This document shows, piece by piece, positions 26,970 through 36,579 of a stretch of 63,476 nt of DNA. Under the pieces are notes generated by a model. That model did not search any database. It had not been told where the DNA came from and saw only the letters and a program-made list of their open reading frames with translations. Both the position numbers and the translations under genes were made by a program. Each line of letters starts with the position of its first letter. The first letter of the stretch is position 1. Source of the stretch: an uncultured Eubacteriales bacterium (lineage in GTDB: Bacteria > Bacillota > Clostridia > Peptostreptococcales > Anaerovoracaceae); assembly GCA_902778585.1 (NCBI GenBank), contig CACYYD010000015.1:1-63476 (forward strand). The letters run 5' to 3'.

Positions 26970-28007
26970 ATGGCAGAGAACACAAAGAATGAAAAAATTC
27001 TGGTAGACATACAGCATGAAAGACTTTCCTTCTTCACACCGGCAGGCGAGGTAAAGGCGCTCAACGATGTATCCTTTAAAATGAAGGAAGGCGAGGTGCT
27101 CGGTATCGTAGGTGAGTCCGGATCCGGCAAGTCCGTAACGGCATACAGCCTTATGGGCCTCACCGCTTATCCGGGAAGACTCATCGGCGGAACGATCGAC
27201 TTCAACGGTCATCGCATCAATGACATGACTGAAGCTGAGTTCCGTGAGATAAGAGGAAACGAAGTATCGATCATCTTCCAGGACCCAATGACATCGCTCA
27301 ACCCGGTCTATACAGTTGGAAACCAGATAGAAGAAGTAATCAAACTTCACACAGACAAGAATAAGGAAGAAGCCAGGGCACGTGCCATCGAGCTTCTGAC
27401 ACTTGTAGGCATCAATGAGCCTGAGAAGCGTCTCAAACAGTATCCTCATGAGCTCTCTGGCGGAATGCGTCAGAGAGTCATGATCGCTATCGCTCTCGCA
27501 TGCGAACCTAAGCTGCTCATCGCTGACGAGCCTACAACAGCTCTTGATGTAACCATCCAGGCACAGATCCTGGAGCTCATGATGGAGCTCAGGGAGAAGC
27601 TGGGAATGGCGATCATAATGATCACGCACGACCTCGGCATCGTTGCCAGCATGTGCGAGAAGATCGCGGTAATGTATGCCGGCCGCATCGTTGAGTACGG
27701 CACTACTGACGATATCTTCTATAATCCTAAGCACGAGTACACAAAGGGTCTCATCAAGAGCATCCCGAGACTCGACGCCAAGGATCACGAGAGACTCGTT
27801 CCTATCGAGGGAACTCCGGTGGACATGCTGAATCCGCCGGCCGGCTGCCCGTTCGCGCCAAGGTGCGACAGCTGCATGAAGATCTGTCTCAGAGAGATGC
27901 CGCCGGTAACATATTTCAACGACGTGCACTATACACAGTGCTGGCTCAACCAGAAAGCAGAAGCAGAGGCTGCAGCAAAGGCAGGAAAGGAGGAAGCGGA
28001 TGAGTAA
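26970..28007 (+). CDS. oppD: Oligopeptide ABC transporter ATPase, OppD type (system 1)
   Basis: 345-aa ATPase. Walker A GESGSGKSVTAYSLMGL (near residue 48), Q-loop IIFQDPMTSLNP, signature [17 protein letters not shown], Walker [17 protein letters not shown] and the H-loop MITHDLGI. The C-terminal oligopeptide/dipeptide domain includes CPFAPRCDSCMKIC, the cysteine pattern that in DppD/OppD relatives binds an Fe-S cluster or metal. Its end overlaps oppF by 8 bp. AAAGGAGGAG precedes the ATG. Confidence 0.93.
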   Translation: MAENTKNEKILVDIQHERLSFFTPAGEVKALNDVSFKMKEGEVLGIVGESGSGKSVTAYSLMGLTAYPGRLIGGTIDFNGHRINDMTEAEFREIRGNEVSIIFQDPMTSLNPVYTVGNQIEEVIKLHTDKNKEEARARAIELLTLVGINEPEKRLKQYPHELSGGMRQRVMIAIALACEPKLLIADEPTTALDVTIQAQILELMMELREKLGMAIIMITHDLGIVASMCEKIAVMYAGRIVEYGTTDDIFYNPKHEYTKGLIKSIPRLDAKDHERLVPIEGTPVDMLNPPAGCPFAPRCDSCMKICLREMPPVTYFNDVHYTQCWLNQKAEAEAAAKAGKEEADE

Positions 28008-28992
28008 TTATCTGTTAGAGGTAGAACATCTGCAGAAGCACTTCCCTATCAAAGGCGGCGGCTTCGGCAACAAGAAAGTGGTACAGGCCCTTGACGACCT
28101 GACTTTCGGAATAAAAAAGGGTGAGACCCTTGGAATGGTAGGAGAGTCCGGCTGCGGAAAGACGACTGCCGGAAGAACCATACTGAGACTCCACGAGCCT
28201 ACAGGCGGAAAGATCATCTACGACGGAGAGACTCTGTTTGACAAAGATAACAAGATCGCGGTCAACATGCTGCCTTACCGTAAAAAGATGCAGATCGTAT
28301 TCCAGGACCCTTATGCGAGCCTTGATCCGAGAATGACAGTAGGAGATATCGTAGGAGAGCCTATAGATATCCATCATCTCTGCTCAAGCAAGCAGGAAAG
28401 ATACGACAGGATAATCGGACTGCTCGAAAGAGTAGGACTCAACTCAGAGCACGCAAACCGTTATCCTCACGAGTTCTCCGGCGGACAGAGACAGCGTGTC
28501 GGTATCGCAAGAGCTCTTGCGGTAAATCCTGAATTCATCGTCTGCGACGAGCCTATATCGGCTCTCGACGTATCCATTCAGGCTCAGGTCATCAACATGT
28601 TTGAAGACCTGCAGGAGCAGATGGGACTTACATATCTCTTCATCGCTCACGACCTGTCAGTCGTAAAGCACATCTCCGACAGGATCGTGGTAATGTATCT
28701 GGGAAGAATGGTAGAGCTTGCAGACAGCTATGAGCTGACCATGCACAGCATGCACCCATATACAAGGAGCCTTGTATCGGCTATCCCTATCGCCGATCCT
28801 GTGCAGGCCCGCAAGAGCAAGAGGATCATCCTCGAGGGCGACGTTCCGAGTCCTATCGATCCTCCGAGCGGCTGCAGATTCCGCACCAGATGTCCGTACG
28901 CGGACGAACGCTGCGCAGCTGAAGTACCTGAGTTCAAAGAAGTGACAAGCGGACATTATGTTGCATGTCATCATCTTGATAAGGTAAAATAA
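28000..28992 (+). CDS. oppF: Oligopeptide ABC transporter ATPase, OppF type (system 1)
   Basis: 330-aa partner ATPase of OppD. Walker [19 protein letters not shown]-loop [17 protein letters not shown], signature [17 protein letters not shown], Walker [17 protein letters not shown], and [14 protein letters not shown]. The C-terminal [14 protein letters not shown] cysteine motif matches the family. The start is within the oppD 3' end (8-bp overlap) behind GGAAAGGAGG, so translation is coupled. A 105-bp gap with small hairpins, and no clear terminator, leads to the binding protein. Confidence 0.93.
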   Translation: MSNYLLEVEHLQKHFPIKGGGFGNKKVVQALDDLTFGIKKGETLGMVGESGCGKTTAGRTILRLHEPTGGKIIYDGETLFDKDNKIAVNMLPYRKKMQIVFQDPYASLDPRMTVGDIVGEPIDIHHLCSSKQERYDRIIGLLERVGLNSEHANRYPHEFSGGQRQRVGIARALAVNPEFIVCDEPISALDVSIQAQVINMFEDLQEQMGLTYLFIAHDLSVVKHISDRIVVMYLGRMVELADSYELTMHSMHPYTRSLVSAIPIADPVQARKSKRIILEGDVPSPIDPPSGCRFRTRCPYADERCAAEVPEFKEVTSGHYVACHHLDKVK

Positions 28993-29001
28993 AAGTTAGA
29001 C

Positions 29002-29032
29002 AGCGTGATTTATCACGTTAAAGCATATGCTT
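29002..29032 (+). promoter_or_regulatory. Two small palindromes between oppF and oppA
   Basis: AGCGTGAT-TT-ATCACGTT (29002-29019, one G-T pair) is followed at once by the 12-bp palindrome AAGCATATGCTT (29021-29032). There is no T-run. They may act as an mRNA processing or stability element that sets the higher level of oppA relative to oppBCDF, or as an operator; I see no good promoter boxes here. Confidence 0.35.
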
Positions 29033-29097
29033 TGCATATTGCCAGCAGATAGTTCAATTATTGTTTTAAGTAGCTATTTGATATGGAGGAATTAATT

Positions 29098-30720
29098 ATG
29101 AAGAAAAGATTACTCGTCCTTCTCGTAGCTGTAGCTATGATCGCAGTCCCTCTCGCTGCATGCGGCGGCGGCGGCGGAGACAGCAGCTCTGCTGAGAAGC
29201 AGCTCGTAGTCCAGGTTGGTCCTAACCCTGAGACTCTCGACCCTGCTCTGAACAGCGCTGTCGATGGTGCTAACACCATTCTCCACCTCTTTGAAGGTCT
29301 GCTCGTAGTTGACGAGAACAGCCAGCTCGCTCCTGGACAGGCTGAGAGCTGGGAGACATCTGATGATGGTCTTACATGGACATTCCATCTCAGAGACGGA
29401 CTTAAGTGGTCGGATGGATCAGACCTCACAGCTAACGACTTCGTTTACAGCTGGAAGAGAATCGCTGATCCTGAACTGGCTGCTCCTTATCTCGATACAG
29501 TCCTGAACCCAATCAAGGGATACAATCCTGATGGCACAAATCCGGATGATCTCGCGATCACAGCTCCGGATGACAAGACTGTCGTAGTTGAGCTCAACGC
29601 TCCTTGCACATACTTCGGAAGCCTTGCAGCATTCGCTACAATGATGCCGGTTCAGCAGGCTACTATCGAGGCTAACGGTGACGCATGGGCTACATCGCCT
29701 GATACTTATGTTTCCAACGGTCCTTTCTATATGACTGAGTGGGAGCAGGGATCGCACATCACAGTTTCAAAGAACCCTAACTACTGGAATGCTGACGCTA
29801 TCAAGCTCGACTCCATCAAGTTCATGCTGATCGAGGATCCTAACGCAGCTTACAGCGCATACCAGAACGGTGAAGTTGACTTCATCAAGGACGTTCCTAC
29901 TGAAGAGATCCCAAGCCTTGAAGGCAATGATGAGTTCCACGTTGATCCAATCATCGGAACATATTATCTGAACCTCAACTGCAACCTTGACCAGTTCAAG
30001 GATGCTAAGGTACGTAAGGCTCTGTCCCTTGCTATCGACCGTAACTATGTCGCTAACACAATCATGCAGGGAACATACACACCTGCCGGCAACTTCATTG
30101 GACCTGGCTGGGTAGATCCTGCTGGCGGCGAGTTCATGGATAAGGCTAACGGCGGCAAGCCATACATCGACAATGACAACTTCGAGGCTAACCTCGCAGA
30201 GGCTAAGAAGCTGATGGAAGAGGCCGGATATCCTAACGGCGAAGGCTTCCCTGAGATCGTTTACTCGACTAACGACTCCGGTTACCATAAGGCTGTTGCT
30301 GAATACCTGCAGCAGGCTTGGGGCGAGCTCGGACTCTCGGTCAAGGTAGACATCGTTGAGTGGGCAAGCTTCACACCGATGAGACGTAACGGCGAGTATG
30401 AGACAGCACGTAACGGCTGGGTTGGCGACTATGACGATCCATCCAACATGATCGAGCTTCTCTACTCCACAAACGGAAACAACGACGGAAAGTACAATAA
30501 CCCTGAGTTCGACGCTCAGATCGATATCTCGAGATCCACTCTCGACCTCAATGAGCGTTCAGCTGCACTGCACAAGGCAGAAGATATCCTCATGGAGGAT
30601 GCAGGCTGCATACCTGTAGCTTACTACAACGACTTCTACCTGCAGAGCTCGAAGATCAGCGGAATGTGGCACTCGCCATATGGTTACTGGTACTTCATGT
30701 ATGCTGACATCACTGAATAA
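29098..30720 (+). CDS. oppA: Peptide ABC transporter substrate-binding lipoprotein (system 1)
   Basis: 540-aa SBP_bac_5 family protein that captures peptides outside the membrane and passes them to OppBC. The signal peptide MKKRLLVLLVAVAMIAVPLAAC ends in the lipobox LAAC, so the mature protein is a lipoprotein beginning at Cys, followed by a Gly-rich linker. LVVQVGPNPETLDPALNS and WTFHLRDGLKWSDGSDLTANDFVYSWKR are family blocks. The ATG at 29098 has GGAGG upstream; the longer frame from 29083 starts within the RBS. The gene uses GCT/AAC-type codons more than its neighbours, as highly expressed genes do. A strong hairpin terminator follows at 30778. Confidence 0.93.
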   Translation: MKKRLLVLLVAVAMIAVPLAACGGGGGDSSSAEKQLVVQVGPNPETLDPALNSAVDGANTILHLFEGLLVVDENSQLAPGQAESWETSDDGLTWTFHLRDGLKWSDGSDLTANDFVYSWKRIADPELAAPYLDTVLNPIKGYNPDGTNPDDLAITAPDDKTVVVELNAPCTYFGSLAAFATMMPVQQATIEANGDAWATSPDTYVSNGPFYMTEWEQGSHITVSKNPNYWNADAIKLDSIKFMLIEDPNAAYSAYQNGEVDFIKDVPTEEIPSLEGNDEFHVDPIIGTYYLNLNCNLDQFKDAKVRKALSLAIDRNYVANTIMQGTYTPAGNFIGPGWVDPAGGEFMDKANGGKPYIDNDNFEANLAEAKKLMEEAGYPNGEGFPEIVYSTNDSGYHKAVAEYLQQAWGELGLSVKVDIVEWASFTPMRRNGEYETARNGWVGDYDDPSNMIELLYSTNGNNDGKYNNPEFDAQIDISRSTLDLNERSAALHKAEDILMEDAGCIPVAYYNDFYLQSSKISGMWHSPYGYWYFMYADITE

Positions 30721-30777
30721 TTTCAGTTGAGTGCCATAAGGCATACATATACCGTAATTGAACTATCCGAATATAGC

Positions 30778-30801
30778 ATGGCCGGGATTTATCCCGGCCA
30801 T
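30778..30801 (+). terminator. Terminator of the first opp operon
   Basis: ATGGCCGGGAT (30778-30788), a TT loop and the exact complement at 30791-30801, followed by TTTGCTTTGC. The 11-bp perfect stem is strong; the T-tract is interrupted. Confidence 0.75.
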
Positions 30802-30891
30802 TTGCTTTGCAAAAAACAATGACTGGCCTGATTCATGATGTGGTAAAACTATCTTGTATATTTACACCCATTTTTCAATTGAGAGGATAAG

Positions 30892-32598
30892 ATGATCAAG
30901 TTCAGCGAGATACCGTATACAAGACCGGATATCGACAAAGTCAAGGAAGATATTACAAAGCTGACGGATGAACTCAAGTCCGCGGATTCCTATAATAAGG
31001 CAAGGGATGCCTTTGTGCGCAAGGACGCTCTGGAGCGTCATGTTGAATCCGCTGCGACTGTGGTTTCCATCCGTCATTCTATTGATACACGGGATAAATT
31101 TTATGATGATGAAGAACTGTTCTGGAACAGGACCATGCCGGAACTCCAGGAATATCTTCAGCAGTGGACGGAGGCACTGCTCGCTTCGGAATACCGCGAT
31201 GAGCTTGCTGAAGAATTCGGCGAGGTGGTGTTCATCAATGCCGAGTTAGAAAAGAAGAGTTTCGATGTTTCCATCATCCCGCTCCTCCAGGAAGAGAATG
31301 ATCTCACAACAGAATATGAAAAGCTGCTGGCAAGCGCTCAGATCCCTTTCCGCGGCAAAACATATACCATTTCGCAGATATCCCCGTTCAAGAATGACGC
31401 TGACGACGCGACAAGGCTCGAGGCATGGAAGGCTGAGGGCGGCTGGTACAAGGACAATCAGGAAAAACTCGACAGCCTATATGACAGGCTCGTTGCCCTT
31501 CGCCACGAGATGAGTCAGAAGCTGGGCCTTAAGGACTACGTGGAACTCGGCTACTACAGGATGACACGCAACTGCTACGACAGAAATGACGTCGAGAAGT
31601 TCCGTGAGGCGGTACAGAAATACATAGTGCCTGTTGCCGACGGCATCAGAAGAAGGCAGGCGGAGAGGCTGGGGATGCAGTATCCTCTGAGCTTTGCCGA
31701 CAACGCCCTGATGTTCAGATCCGGAAATCCGAAGCCTGCGGGCGACGCGGACTACATAGTGGAGGCCGCGGGCAGATTCTATGATGCGCTGTCTCCTGAG
31801 ACGAGCGAGTTCTTCAGAACGATGCGTGAAGGAGAACTGATGGACCTTCTGTCGACAGAAGGAAAGGAAGGCGGCGGCTACTGCACAAGCATTCACGATT
31901 ACGGCGTGCCGTTTATCTTCGCGAACTTCAACGGCACCCAGGGCGATGTCGAGGTAGTGACTCATGAGGCTGGCCACGCTTTCGCCGATTGGATGAATAA
32001 GGACCGCATTCCGTGCCAGACCATCTGGCCGAGCATGGAGGGCTGTGAGGTCCACTCGATGAGCATGGAGTTTTTCGGATGGAGGAGCGCAGAGGACTTT
32101 TTCGGAAAGGACGCGCGCAAGTTCCTTTACAGCCATCTGGCAGACTCGTTCACATTCATACCTTACGGAACGATGGTGGACCACTTCCAGCACAGCGTAT
32201 TTGAGCACCCGGAGATGACTCCTGCAGAGAGGCACGCGGAGTGGAAACGCCTCCTCGGTATTTATATGCCATGGCTGAGGCTTGACGGAGAGATCCCGTT
32301 CTACTCTGACGGAATGGGATGGCAGAGACAGCATCATATATACTCCTTCCCATTCTATTACATCGACTACTGCCTGGCTCAGACCGTAGCGCTCGAATTC
32401 TGGGAGATGACTCAGAACGACTACGATGACGCCTGGAAGCACTACATGGCATATACAAAGCAGGGCGGTTCCAAAGTCTTCACTAAACTTCTCGAAAACG
32501 CGGGACTCGCCAGCCCGTTCGAGGAAGGCACTATAAAGGAGGTCTGCCGCAAGGCCGATGAGTGGCTCAATGCGTTTGACCTTACGGGAATAGAGTAA
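30892..32598 (+). CDS. M3 family oligoendopeptidase (PepF-like)
   Basis: A 568-aa cytoplasmic zinc peptidase that cuts short peptides. The zinc motif HEAGH is at residues 358-362 in VVTHEAGHAFADWMN, with the third ligand region in VHSMSMEFFGW about 25 residues on. No signal peptide is present, so it should act on peptides delivered by the two Opp systems that flank it. GAGAGG precedes the ATG. The stop codon overlaps the ATG of the next gene (TAATG), so the two are coupled. M3 families PepF and the shorter M3 oligoendopeptidases are hard to separate by eye. Confidence 0.9.
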   Translation: MIKFSEIPYTRPDIDKVKEDITKLTDELKSADSYNKARDAFVRKDALERHVESAATVVSIRHSIDTRDKFYDDEELFWNRTMPELQEYLQQWTEALLASEYRDELAEEFGEVVFINAELEKKSFDVSIIPLLQEENDLTTEYEKLLASAQIPFRGKTYTISQISPFKNDADDATRLEAWKAEGGWYKDNQEKLDSLYDRLVALRHEMSQKLGLKDYVELGYYRMTRNCYDRNDVEKFREAVQKYIVPVADGIRRRQAERLGMQYPLSFADNALMFRSGNPKPAGDADYIVEAAGRFYDALSPETSEFFRTMREGELMDLLSTEGKEGGGYCTSIHDYGVPFIFANFNGTQGDVEVVTHEAGHAFADWMNKDRIPCQTIWPSMEGCEVHSMSMEFFGWRSAEDFFGKDARKFLYSHLADSFTFIPYGTMVDHFQHSVFEHPEMTPAERHAEWKRLLGIYMPWLRLDGEIPFYSDGMGWQRQHHIYSFPFYYIDYCLAQTVALEFWEMTQNDYDDAWKHYMAYTKQGGSKVFTKLLENAGLASPFEEGTIKEVCRKADEWLNAFDLTGIE

Positions 32599-33143
32599 TG
32601 GCATCCGGCGGACGCAAGGAAAAGAGGGAAGCAAGGCTGCGTGACATCATGCAGGATGCACAGGGAAACGTCATATATACCGGCGATCTCTGGCGCATTT
32701 CTGAAGATGGAGGAGCAGGCGGACCGGGGCGAAGGGTGATGCTTATCGCAGGGCTGGTGCTCCTTGCTGTCATGGTCATGGGATCCGGCTGCATAGACGC
32801 AAAGAACGCAACGGGGGCATTCTATGTGGTACTGCCCTTTGTGGGAGAGGTCTCGGCTCTCTTCGGACTTGCGTGGAACGCAGTAAAGATACTGTTTGGC
32901 AAAGATGGAGCAAGGACTTATGATCTTCAGCATGCGTCTGAAAGGATACCGGCAGCCTGCAGGATATTAATGATATTCGCACTCGCCGGACTGGCACTGT
33001 CTGTACTCTACCTGGCGCTGAACGGCGCCGGCGGAGATGCGGCAGACGGGATAGCATATCTGATGCTGAAGTTGGCATCAGCGGCGACAGCAGAATGGTA
33101 CAGGCGTCTCTTCAGAACGACTGCCTGGGAAAAGGTCTCATAG
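32598..33143 (+). CDS. Membrane protein of unknown function
   Basis: 181 aa. A basic cytoplasmic N-terminus (MASGGRKEKREARLRDIMQD, then GNVIYTGDLWRISED) precedes about four hydrophobic segments: VMLIAGLVLLAVMVMGSGC, GAFYVVLPFVGEVSALFGLAW, CRILMIFALAGLALSVLYLAL and a weaker one near 160. It is not recognised as a named family. It is translationally coupled to the oligoendopeptidase by a 1-bp overlap and lies just before the second opp operon. Function unknown; the context only suggests co-expression with peptide use. Confidence 0.65.
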   Translation: MASGGRKEKREARLRDIMQDAQGNVIYTGDLWRISEDGGAGGPGRRVMLIAGLVLLAVMVMGSGCIDAKNATGAFYVVLPFVGEVSALFGLAWNAVKILFGKDGARTYDLQHASERIPAACRILMIFALAGLALSVLYLALNGAGGDAADGIAYLMLKLASAATAEWYRRLFRTTAWEKVS

Positions 33144-33167
33144 AGGCCTCTTATACAGATATTTGTG

Positions 33168-33190
33168 TGACGCAGAGTCGACGTGCGTCA
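33168..33190 (+). promoter_or_regulatory. Inverted repeat upstream of oppA of system 2
   Basis: TGACGCA (33168-33174) and TGCGTCA (33184-33190) around a 9-nt loop, about 60 bp before the oppA start. It may be an operator or the leader of this operon. The core TGACGCA/TGCGTCA is also present in the larger hairpin at 20148-20192. Confidence 0.35.
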
Positions 33191-33249
33191 GATAAATATA
33201 TATCAGCTATCACTATATGGAAATTGTTATGAAAGGAGAAAGATTAACA

Positions 33250-35487
33250 ATGAAGAAAAGGCTAGCACTCCTTTTGGCTCTGGTCATGGTATGCGTCAGC
33301 GTACTGGCCGGCTGCAGCGGTGGCGGCTCCGGCGACAAGCCTCTGGTTGTTGGTTACTCCAACTTCTCGAGCAAGTTCTCACCGTTCTTCGCTGAGACTG
33401 CTTACGACCAGGATGTTGCAACAATGACCCAGGTAAGCCTGCTCAACATGGACCGTCTCGGCGCTATCGTTGAGAAGGGCAAGACAGGAGAGGACCGTGA
33501 GTACAACGGAACAAACTATCACTATGATGGTCCTGCAGATCTCACGATCACAGAGAACAAGGACGGCTCTGTTGACTATGACTTCGAGCTCCGTGAGGAT
33601 ATGACATTCTCGGACGGCGAGCCGCTGACTGCAGATGACGTCATCTTCTCGATGTATGTACTGGCAGACCCGACTTATGACGGACCGGCCACACTCTACT
33701 CGATCCCTATCAAGGGAATGGAAGAGTACCGCGCAGGAATGGCTTCCCTGATGTCACTGCTCTACGAGGCAGGAAGAGACAACACGGATTTCACTTACTG
33801 GGATGAAGCTACACAGACAAAGTTCTGGGAAGACCTTGACAAGGCCGGTACAGCTTTCGCTCAGGAGATCATCGACTACTGCAAGAGCGAGGGACTCGGC
33901 GACACAGCAAAGGCTGCCGGAGAAGCATGGGGCTTTGAAGGACTTGCTGATGATGCAACAGCTACAGACCTCTTCTACCTGATGGCAGATGACTATGCAG
34001 GAGACCTCAGCGCCCTGTCCTCGACAGAGAGCGCGGGCTCGTCTCTCGCTGACCTCGGATTTGATCCTGCAGAGTATGCAAACGGTGTCACGACAGGAGA
34101 TTCCGCTGATAAGATCGAAGGAATCCAGAAGACAGGCGACTACAGCCTCAAGGTCACACTGACGGAGACAGATGCTCCGGCTATCTATCAGCTCGGCGTT
34201 GCCATTGCTCCGATGCACTACTATGGAGATCCTGAAAAGTACGACTATGACAACAACAAGTTCGGATTCGACAAGGGCGATCTTTCTACAGTAAGAGCCA
34301 AGACAACTGAGCCTCTCGGCGCAGGCCCTTACGTATTCAAGAAGTTCGAGAACGGTGTTGTTTCATTCGAAGGCAACGACAGCTACTACCTCGGAGCTCC
34401 TAAGACAAAGAACGTACAGTTCCTTGAGTCGCAGGATCAGGACAAGCTGAACGGTGTTGTAACAGGAACCATCGACATCACAGATCCTTCGTACTCTGTT
34501 GACACTGTCAAGGCTATCGAGGCTGAGAACAGCAACGGCGAAGTTACAGGCGACAAGATCGTAACTGATACAGTAGACAACCTCGGATACGGCTACCTCG
34601 GAATGAGCGCCAACAGCATGAACGTCGGAGGAAAGGCAGGCTCAGACGAGTCCAAGGCACTCAGAAAGGCATTTGCTACAGTATTCGCAAGATACAGAGA
34701 CGTAACTGTCGACTCCTACTATGGCGAGACTGCTTCCGTCATCAACTACCCGATCTCCAATACTTCGTGGGCTGCTCCGCAGAAGACAGATACTGACTAT
34801 GCTATCGCATTCTCGAAGGACGTTGAAGGCAATGACATCTACACTTCTGACATGGACGACGCCGCTAAGGATGAAGCTGCTCTGAAGGCCGCTCTCGGCT
34901 TCTTCGAGAAGGCCGGCTACACAGTAGCTGACGGCAAGGTAACAGCTGCTCCTGAAGGCGCTAAGATGGATTACGAAGTATGGATCCCTGCTGACGGCGC
35001 AGGCGACCACCCGTCATTCATGATGCTCAACCTCGCAAGCGACGCATTCAAGAAGATCGGTATCACACTGAACGTCAAGGACCTCGCTAACTCTGCTGAC
35101 CTGTGGACAGGCATCGAGTCCGAGGAGTGCCCGATGTGGTGCGCTGCATGGGGTGCTACACCTGATCCGGATATGTATCAGGTTTACTACTCCGGCGTTG
35201 AGTCCGGAAAGGAACCTGGCGGTTCAAACTACATGTACGATATCGCTGATCCTGAACTCGACAAGATGATCATGGATGCCCGTACATCCATGGATCAGAG
35301 CTACAGAAAGACTGTCTACAAGTCCTGCCTCGACACTATCATCGACTGGGCTGTAGAGGTTCCTGTATATCAGAGACAGAACGCTATCATCTTCTCGCCT
35401 GAGAGAGTCAATGCCGACACATTCACACCGGATGTAACGACATACTATCCATGGCTGAGCGAGATCGACAAGATCGAACTCAAATAA
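33250..35487 (+). CDS. oppA: Peptide ABC transporter substrate-binding lipoprotein, long form (system 2)
   Basis: 745-aa SBP_bac_5 type lipoprotein. The signal peptide MKKRLALLLALVMVCVSVLAGC ends with lipobox LAGC. DYDFELREDMTFSDGEPLTADDVIFSMYV is split here only as recognisable motifs: FELREDMTFSDG and DDVIFSMYV. It is about 200 residues longer than OppA of system 1. The extra part (about 165-290) is acidic and Ala/Ser-rich with many aromatic residues. The ATG at 33250 has AAAGGAG upstream; the frame opens earlier at 33217. It heads the order A-B-C-D-F. The long loop suggests a different or larger ligand, which is an inference. Confidence 0.9.
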   Translation: MKKRLALLLALVMVCVSVLAGCSGGGSGDKPLVVGYSNFSSKFSPFFAETAYDQDVATMTQVSLLNMDRLGAIVEKGKTGEDREYNGTNYHYDGPADLTITENKDGSVDYDFELREDMTFSDGEPLTADDVIFSMYVLADPTYDGPATLYSIPIKGMEEYRAGMASLMSLLYEAGRDNTDFTYWDEATQTKFWEDLDKAGTAFAQEIIDYCKSEGLGDTAKAAGEAWGFEGLADDATATDLFYLMADDYAGDLSALSSTESAGSSLADLGFDPAEYANGVTTGDSADKIEGIQKTGDYSLKVTLTETDAPAIYQLGVAIAPMHYYGDPEKYDYDNNKFGFDKGDLSTVRAKTTEPLGAGPYVFKKFENGVVSFEGNDSYYLGAPKTKNVQFLESQDQDKLNGVVTGTIDITDPSYSVDTVKAIEAENSNGEVTGDKIVTDTVDNLGYGYLGMSANSMNVGGKAGSDESKALRKAFATVFARYRDVTVDSYYGETASVINYPISNTSWAAPQKTDTDYAIAFSKDVEGNDIYTSDMDDAAKDEAALKAALGFFEKAGYTVADGKVTAAPEGAKMDYEVWIPADGAGDHPSFMMLNLASDAFKKIGITLNVKDLANSADLWTGIESEECPMWCAAWGATPDPDMYQVYYSGVESGKEPGGSNYMYDIADPELDKMIMDARTSMDQSYRKTVYKSCLDTIIDWAVEVPVYQRQNAIIFSPERVNADTFTPDVTTYYPWLSEIDKIELK

Positions 35488-35521
35488 CCGGTATTTCCGC
35501 ATAATCAACGGATAATACTCA

Positions 35522-35552
35522 GCGGGGCAGGCGGCAGACCTGCCTGCCCCGC
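35522..35552 (+). terminator. Strong intercistronic hairpin after oppA of system 2
   Basis: An 11-bp perfect stem, GCGGGGCAGGC (35522-35532) with its complement at 35542-35552, and a 9-nt loop. An A-rich, not T-rich, tail follows. It more likely protects the oppA mRNA 3' end, or stops part of transcription, than acts as a full terminator, since oppBCDF follow. Confidence 0.6.
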
Positions 35553-35577
35553 CAAAATAAAAAGAGGAGATGAAGAC

Positions 35578-36564
35578 GTGCGCAAATATATTCTGAAAAG
35601 ATTGCTGCAGTCTGTAGTGATACTGTTCTTTGTTGCATTCATCATCTATGCTCTGATGAGATGCCTGCCGACTTCATATATCGAAGCCATGGCCAGACAG
35701 AAATCCATGCAGGCAGGCTCAAAGAGCTATGAAGAATGGATGGAGCAGCTGACAGTAATGTACAACATGGACGGAAGCATAGTATCCGGCTACTTCAAGT
35801 GGCTCGGACAGATGCTTACAGGTAATTTCGGCGACAGCTGGAGATGGACAGTCCCTGTGCTGCAGAAATTCAATGACACCGTGTGGCTGTCATTCGCAAT
35901 GGGTCTCATTTCATTTGTCCTTGAGATCCTGATAGCAGTGCCTCTGGGCATTATTGCTGCTACGAAACAATACTCCAAGACGGACTACACCATTTCCGTC
36001 ATAGCGTTGGCAGGTATTTCGCTGCCTACGTTCTTCTTTGCTTCGCTTCTGAAACTGGTATTCTCGGTAAAGCTTGGCTGGTTCGACCTCTATGGACTCG
36101 TCGGGCGCAGCTATGACCAGCTCTCAGCGTTCGGCCAGATCATGGACAAGGCAAATCACCTTGTGCTGCCGATAATCACCCTGGTGGTGGTAAGCATGGG
36201 AGGACTTATGCGTTACACACGAACGAACATGCTTGAGGTGCTCAATGCCGATTACATAAGGACGGCAAGAGCAAAGGGCCTTTCGGAGCGTAAGGTCATA
36301 TATCATCATGCATTTCGAAATACACTTATCCCGTTGGTGACTATTATCGGAGGCTCTCTGCCGGGTCTGTTCGGAGGAGCCCTGATAACCGAAACACTCT
36401 TCGGGATTCCGGGGATAGGATTCGCCTCATACTATTCGATGGTGGCGGGCGACATACCTTTCTCCATGTTTTATCTGGTATTCATTTCAATACTGACACT
36501 TCTGGGCAACCTGATAGCGGATATCCTGTATGCCGTTGTTGACCCGCGTGTCAGGATCGCTTAG
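35578..36564 (+). CDS. oppB: Oligopeptide ABC transporter permease, OppB type (system 2)
   Basis: 328 aa. The start is GTG at 35578 (RKYILKRLLQSVVILF), with AGGAG upstream. Six predicted helices and the EAA loop DYIRTARAKGLSERKVIYHH near residue 225 match OppB/DppB. The C-terminus ADILYAVVDPRVRIA is typical. An insertion of about 20 residues between TM1 and TM2 relative to system 1 (MARQKSMQAGSKSYEEWMEQ) lies on the outside. It pairs with the unusually long OppC 15 bp downstream. Confidence 0.92.
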   Translation: MRKYILKRLLQSVVILFFVAFIIYALMRCLPTSYIEAMARQKSMQAGSKSYEEWMEQLTVMYNMDGSIVSGYFKWLGQMLTGNFGDSWRWTVPVLQKFNDTVWLSFAMGLISFVLEILIAVPLGIIAATKQYSKTDYTISVIALAGISLPTFFFASLLKLVFSVKLGWFDLYGLVGRSYDQLSAFGQIMDKANHLVLPIITLVVVSMGGLMRYTRTNMLEVLNADYIRTARAKGLSERKVIYHHAFRNTLIPLVTIIGGSLPGLFGGALITETLFGIPGIGFASYYSMVAGDIPFSMFYLVFISILTLLGNLIADILYAVVDPRVRIA

Positions 36565-36579
36565 GGAAGGAGGTGCATT

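Noticed and set aside
20148..33190. TGACGCA/TGCGTCA as a common operator of the debranching fusion and oppA of system 2
   Set aside because: The shared core is only 7 bp, loop lengths differ (19 and 9 nt), and two sites are too few to call a regulon.
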